A DNA stretch of 6,939 bases. It comes from Anaerolineae bacterium. Lineage in GTDB: Bacteria; Chloroflexota; Anaerolineae; B4-G1; SLSP01. Positions 6,554 through 6,939 of the stretch are shown piece by piece. The notes under the pieces are model-generated. The model had not been told where the DNA came from. It worked only from the letters and a program-made list of their open reading frames with translations, and ran no database searches. Position 1 is the first letter of the stretch; the number at the start of each line of letters is the position of its first letter. A program made the position numbers and the translations under genes. The stretch spans positions 1 through 6,939 of the forward strand of contig JAFGNI010000689.1 in the NCBI GenBank assembly GCA_016927095.1, given 5' to 3'.

Positions 6554-6939
6554 ATGCAGACCTCAACCACGTCTACGCAAGAGCCCTGGCAACTGCAGAT
6601 GTTCGGACGCTCACTCAAGAAACGGCAGAAGCTGGAAAACCTGCTGGCGGTCGCTGGCAATGTGGGTGCCCAGAAGTGCCTCCTGGTCACACTCGGCGAC
6701 AACAACGGTGCCCTCAATTGGCATTTTCGGGCCCACGGTGGGAACTGGACCTGGGGCGATGTGGGTGGCGAGAATCTGGCTGAGATGAGTGAATTCCTGG
6801 GGGAGCCGGTGCTGCATACACCCGAAGACGCGCTTCCCTTCGCAGATGGCGAGTTCGACTGTGTCGTTTCGATTGACTGTCTGGAGCACCTGAACGATGA
6901 TCAGCGCTTCCTGAGTGAACTGCGTCGGGTATTGCGACC
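6554..6939 (+). CDS. SAM-dependent methyltransferase, 3'-truncated by the window edge
   Basis: The frame is open to the right edge, giving 128 complete residues and part of the next codon. The N-terminal ~30 residues are polar, with a basic LKKRQKLENLL helix. Motif I is unusual: LLVTLGDNNGA (43-53) occupies the place of the normal glycine-rich E/D-x-G-x-G-x-G loop. The following GGNWTWGDVGGENLAEM (62-78) would hold the acidic residue after strand 2. The rest is a standard methyltransferase type 11 pattern: LPFADGEFDCVVSIDCLEHL (94-113, motif II) and FLSELRRVLRP leading to motif III at the edge. The ATG abuts the previous TAG and has a good ribosome site, so co-expression with the GlpD-like gene is likely. 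The acceptor is unknown; a glycan or lipid-linked intermediate is the contextual guess. An alternative is a related fold that binds SAM poorly. Confidence 0.85.
   Translation, partial: MQTSTTSTQEPWQLQMFGRSLKKRQKLENLLAVAGNVGAQKCLLVTLGDNNGALNWHFRAHGGNWTWGDVGGENLAEMSEFLGEPVLHTPEDALPFADGEFDCVVSIDCLEHLNDDQRFLSELRRVLR

Overview
The window is bacterial and carries one tightly packed, five-gene plus-strand cluster (about 813 to the right edge). It is preceded by roughly 0.8 kb with little convincing coding sequence. The genes are GC-rich, use Shine-Dalgarno-type starts at two junctions, and touch or overlap at two junctions. I cannot name the organism. Gene content and protein style fit a GC-rich bacterium, probably Gram-negative and possibly from a mostly uncultured lineage, but that is inference.

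Layout. Positions 3-227 may hold the 3' end of an upstream gene (weak). Positions 228-812 have no supportable gene, only two weak sigma70-like promoter candidates, and probably form the leader of the cluster. Then follow: a GT-B family 4 glycosyltransferase (813-2066); a full-length glutamine-dependent asparagine synthase / amidotransferase of the AsnB family (2085-3983); a class I SAM-dependent methyltransferase (3980-4777) overlapping asnB by ATGA; a GlpD-like FAD-dependent glycerol-3-phosphate dehydrogenase (best start 4826, end 6553) preceded by a compact GC-rich hairpin; and a second SAM-dependent methyltransferase (6554 to the right edge, incomplete) whose ATG directly follows the previous stop.

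How they may work together. A GT4 enzyme, an AsnB-type amidotransferase and methyltransferases are the usual mix of an exopolysaccharide, O-antigen or capsule locus: sugar addition, amidation of a carboxyl group (for example a uronic acid) and methylation. The unusual member is the GlpD-like oxidoreductase, normally a respiratory or glycerol-catabolic enzyme, placed here with no glycerol uptake or kinase gene in view. It could supply dihydroxyacetone phosphate, or oxidise a glycerol-phosphate-like group, for a glycan substituent. No complete novel defence or mobile system is visible. The best lead is this glycan-modification module, together with the hairpin before the GlpD-like gene and the atypical SAM-binding loop of the last methyltransferase.
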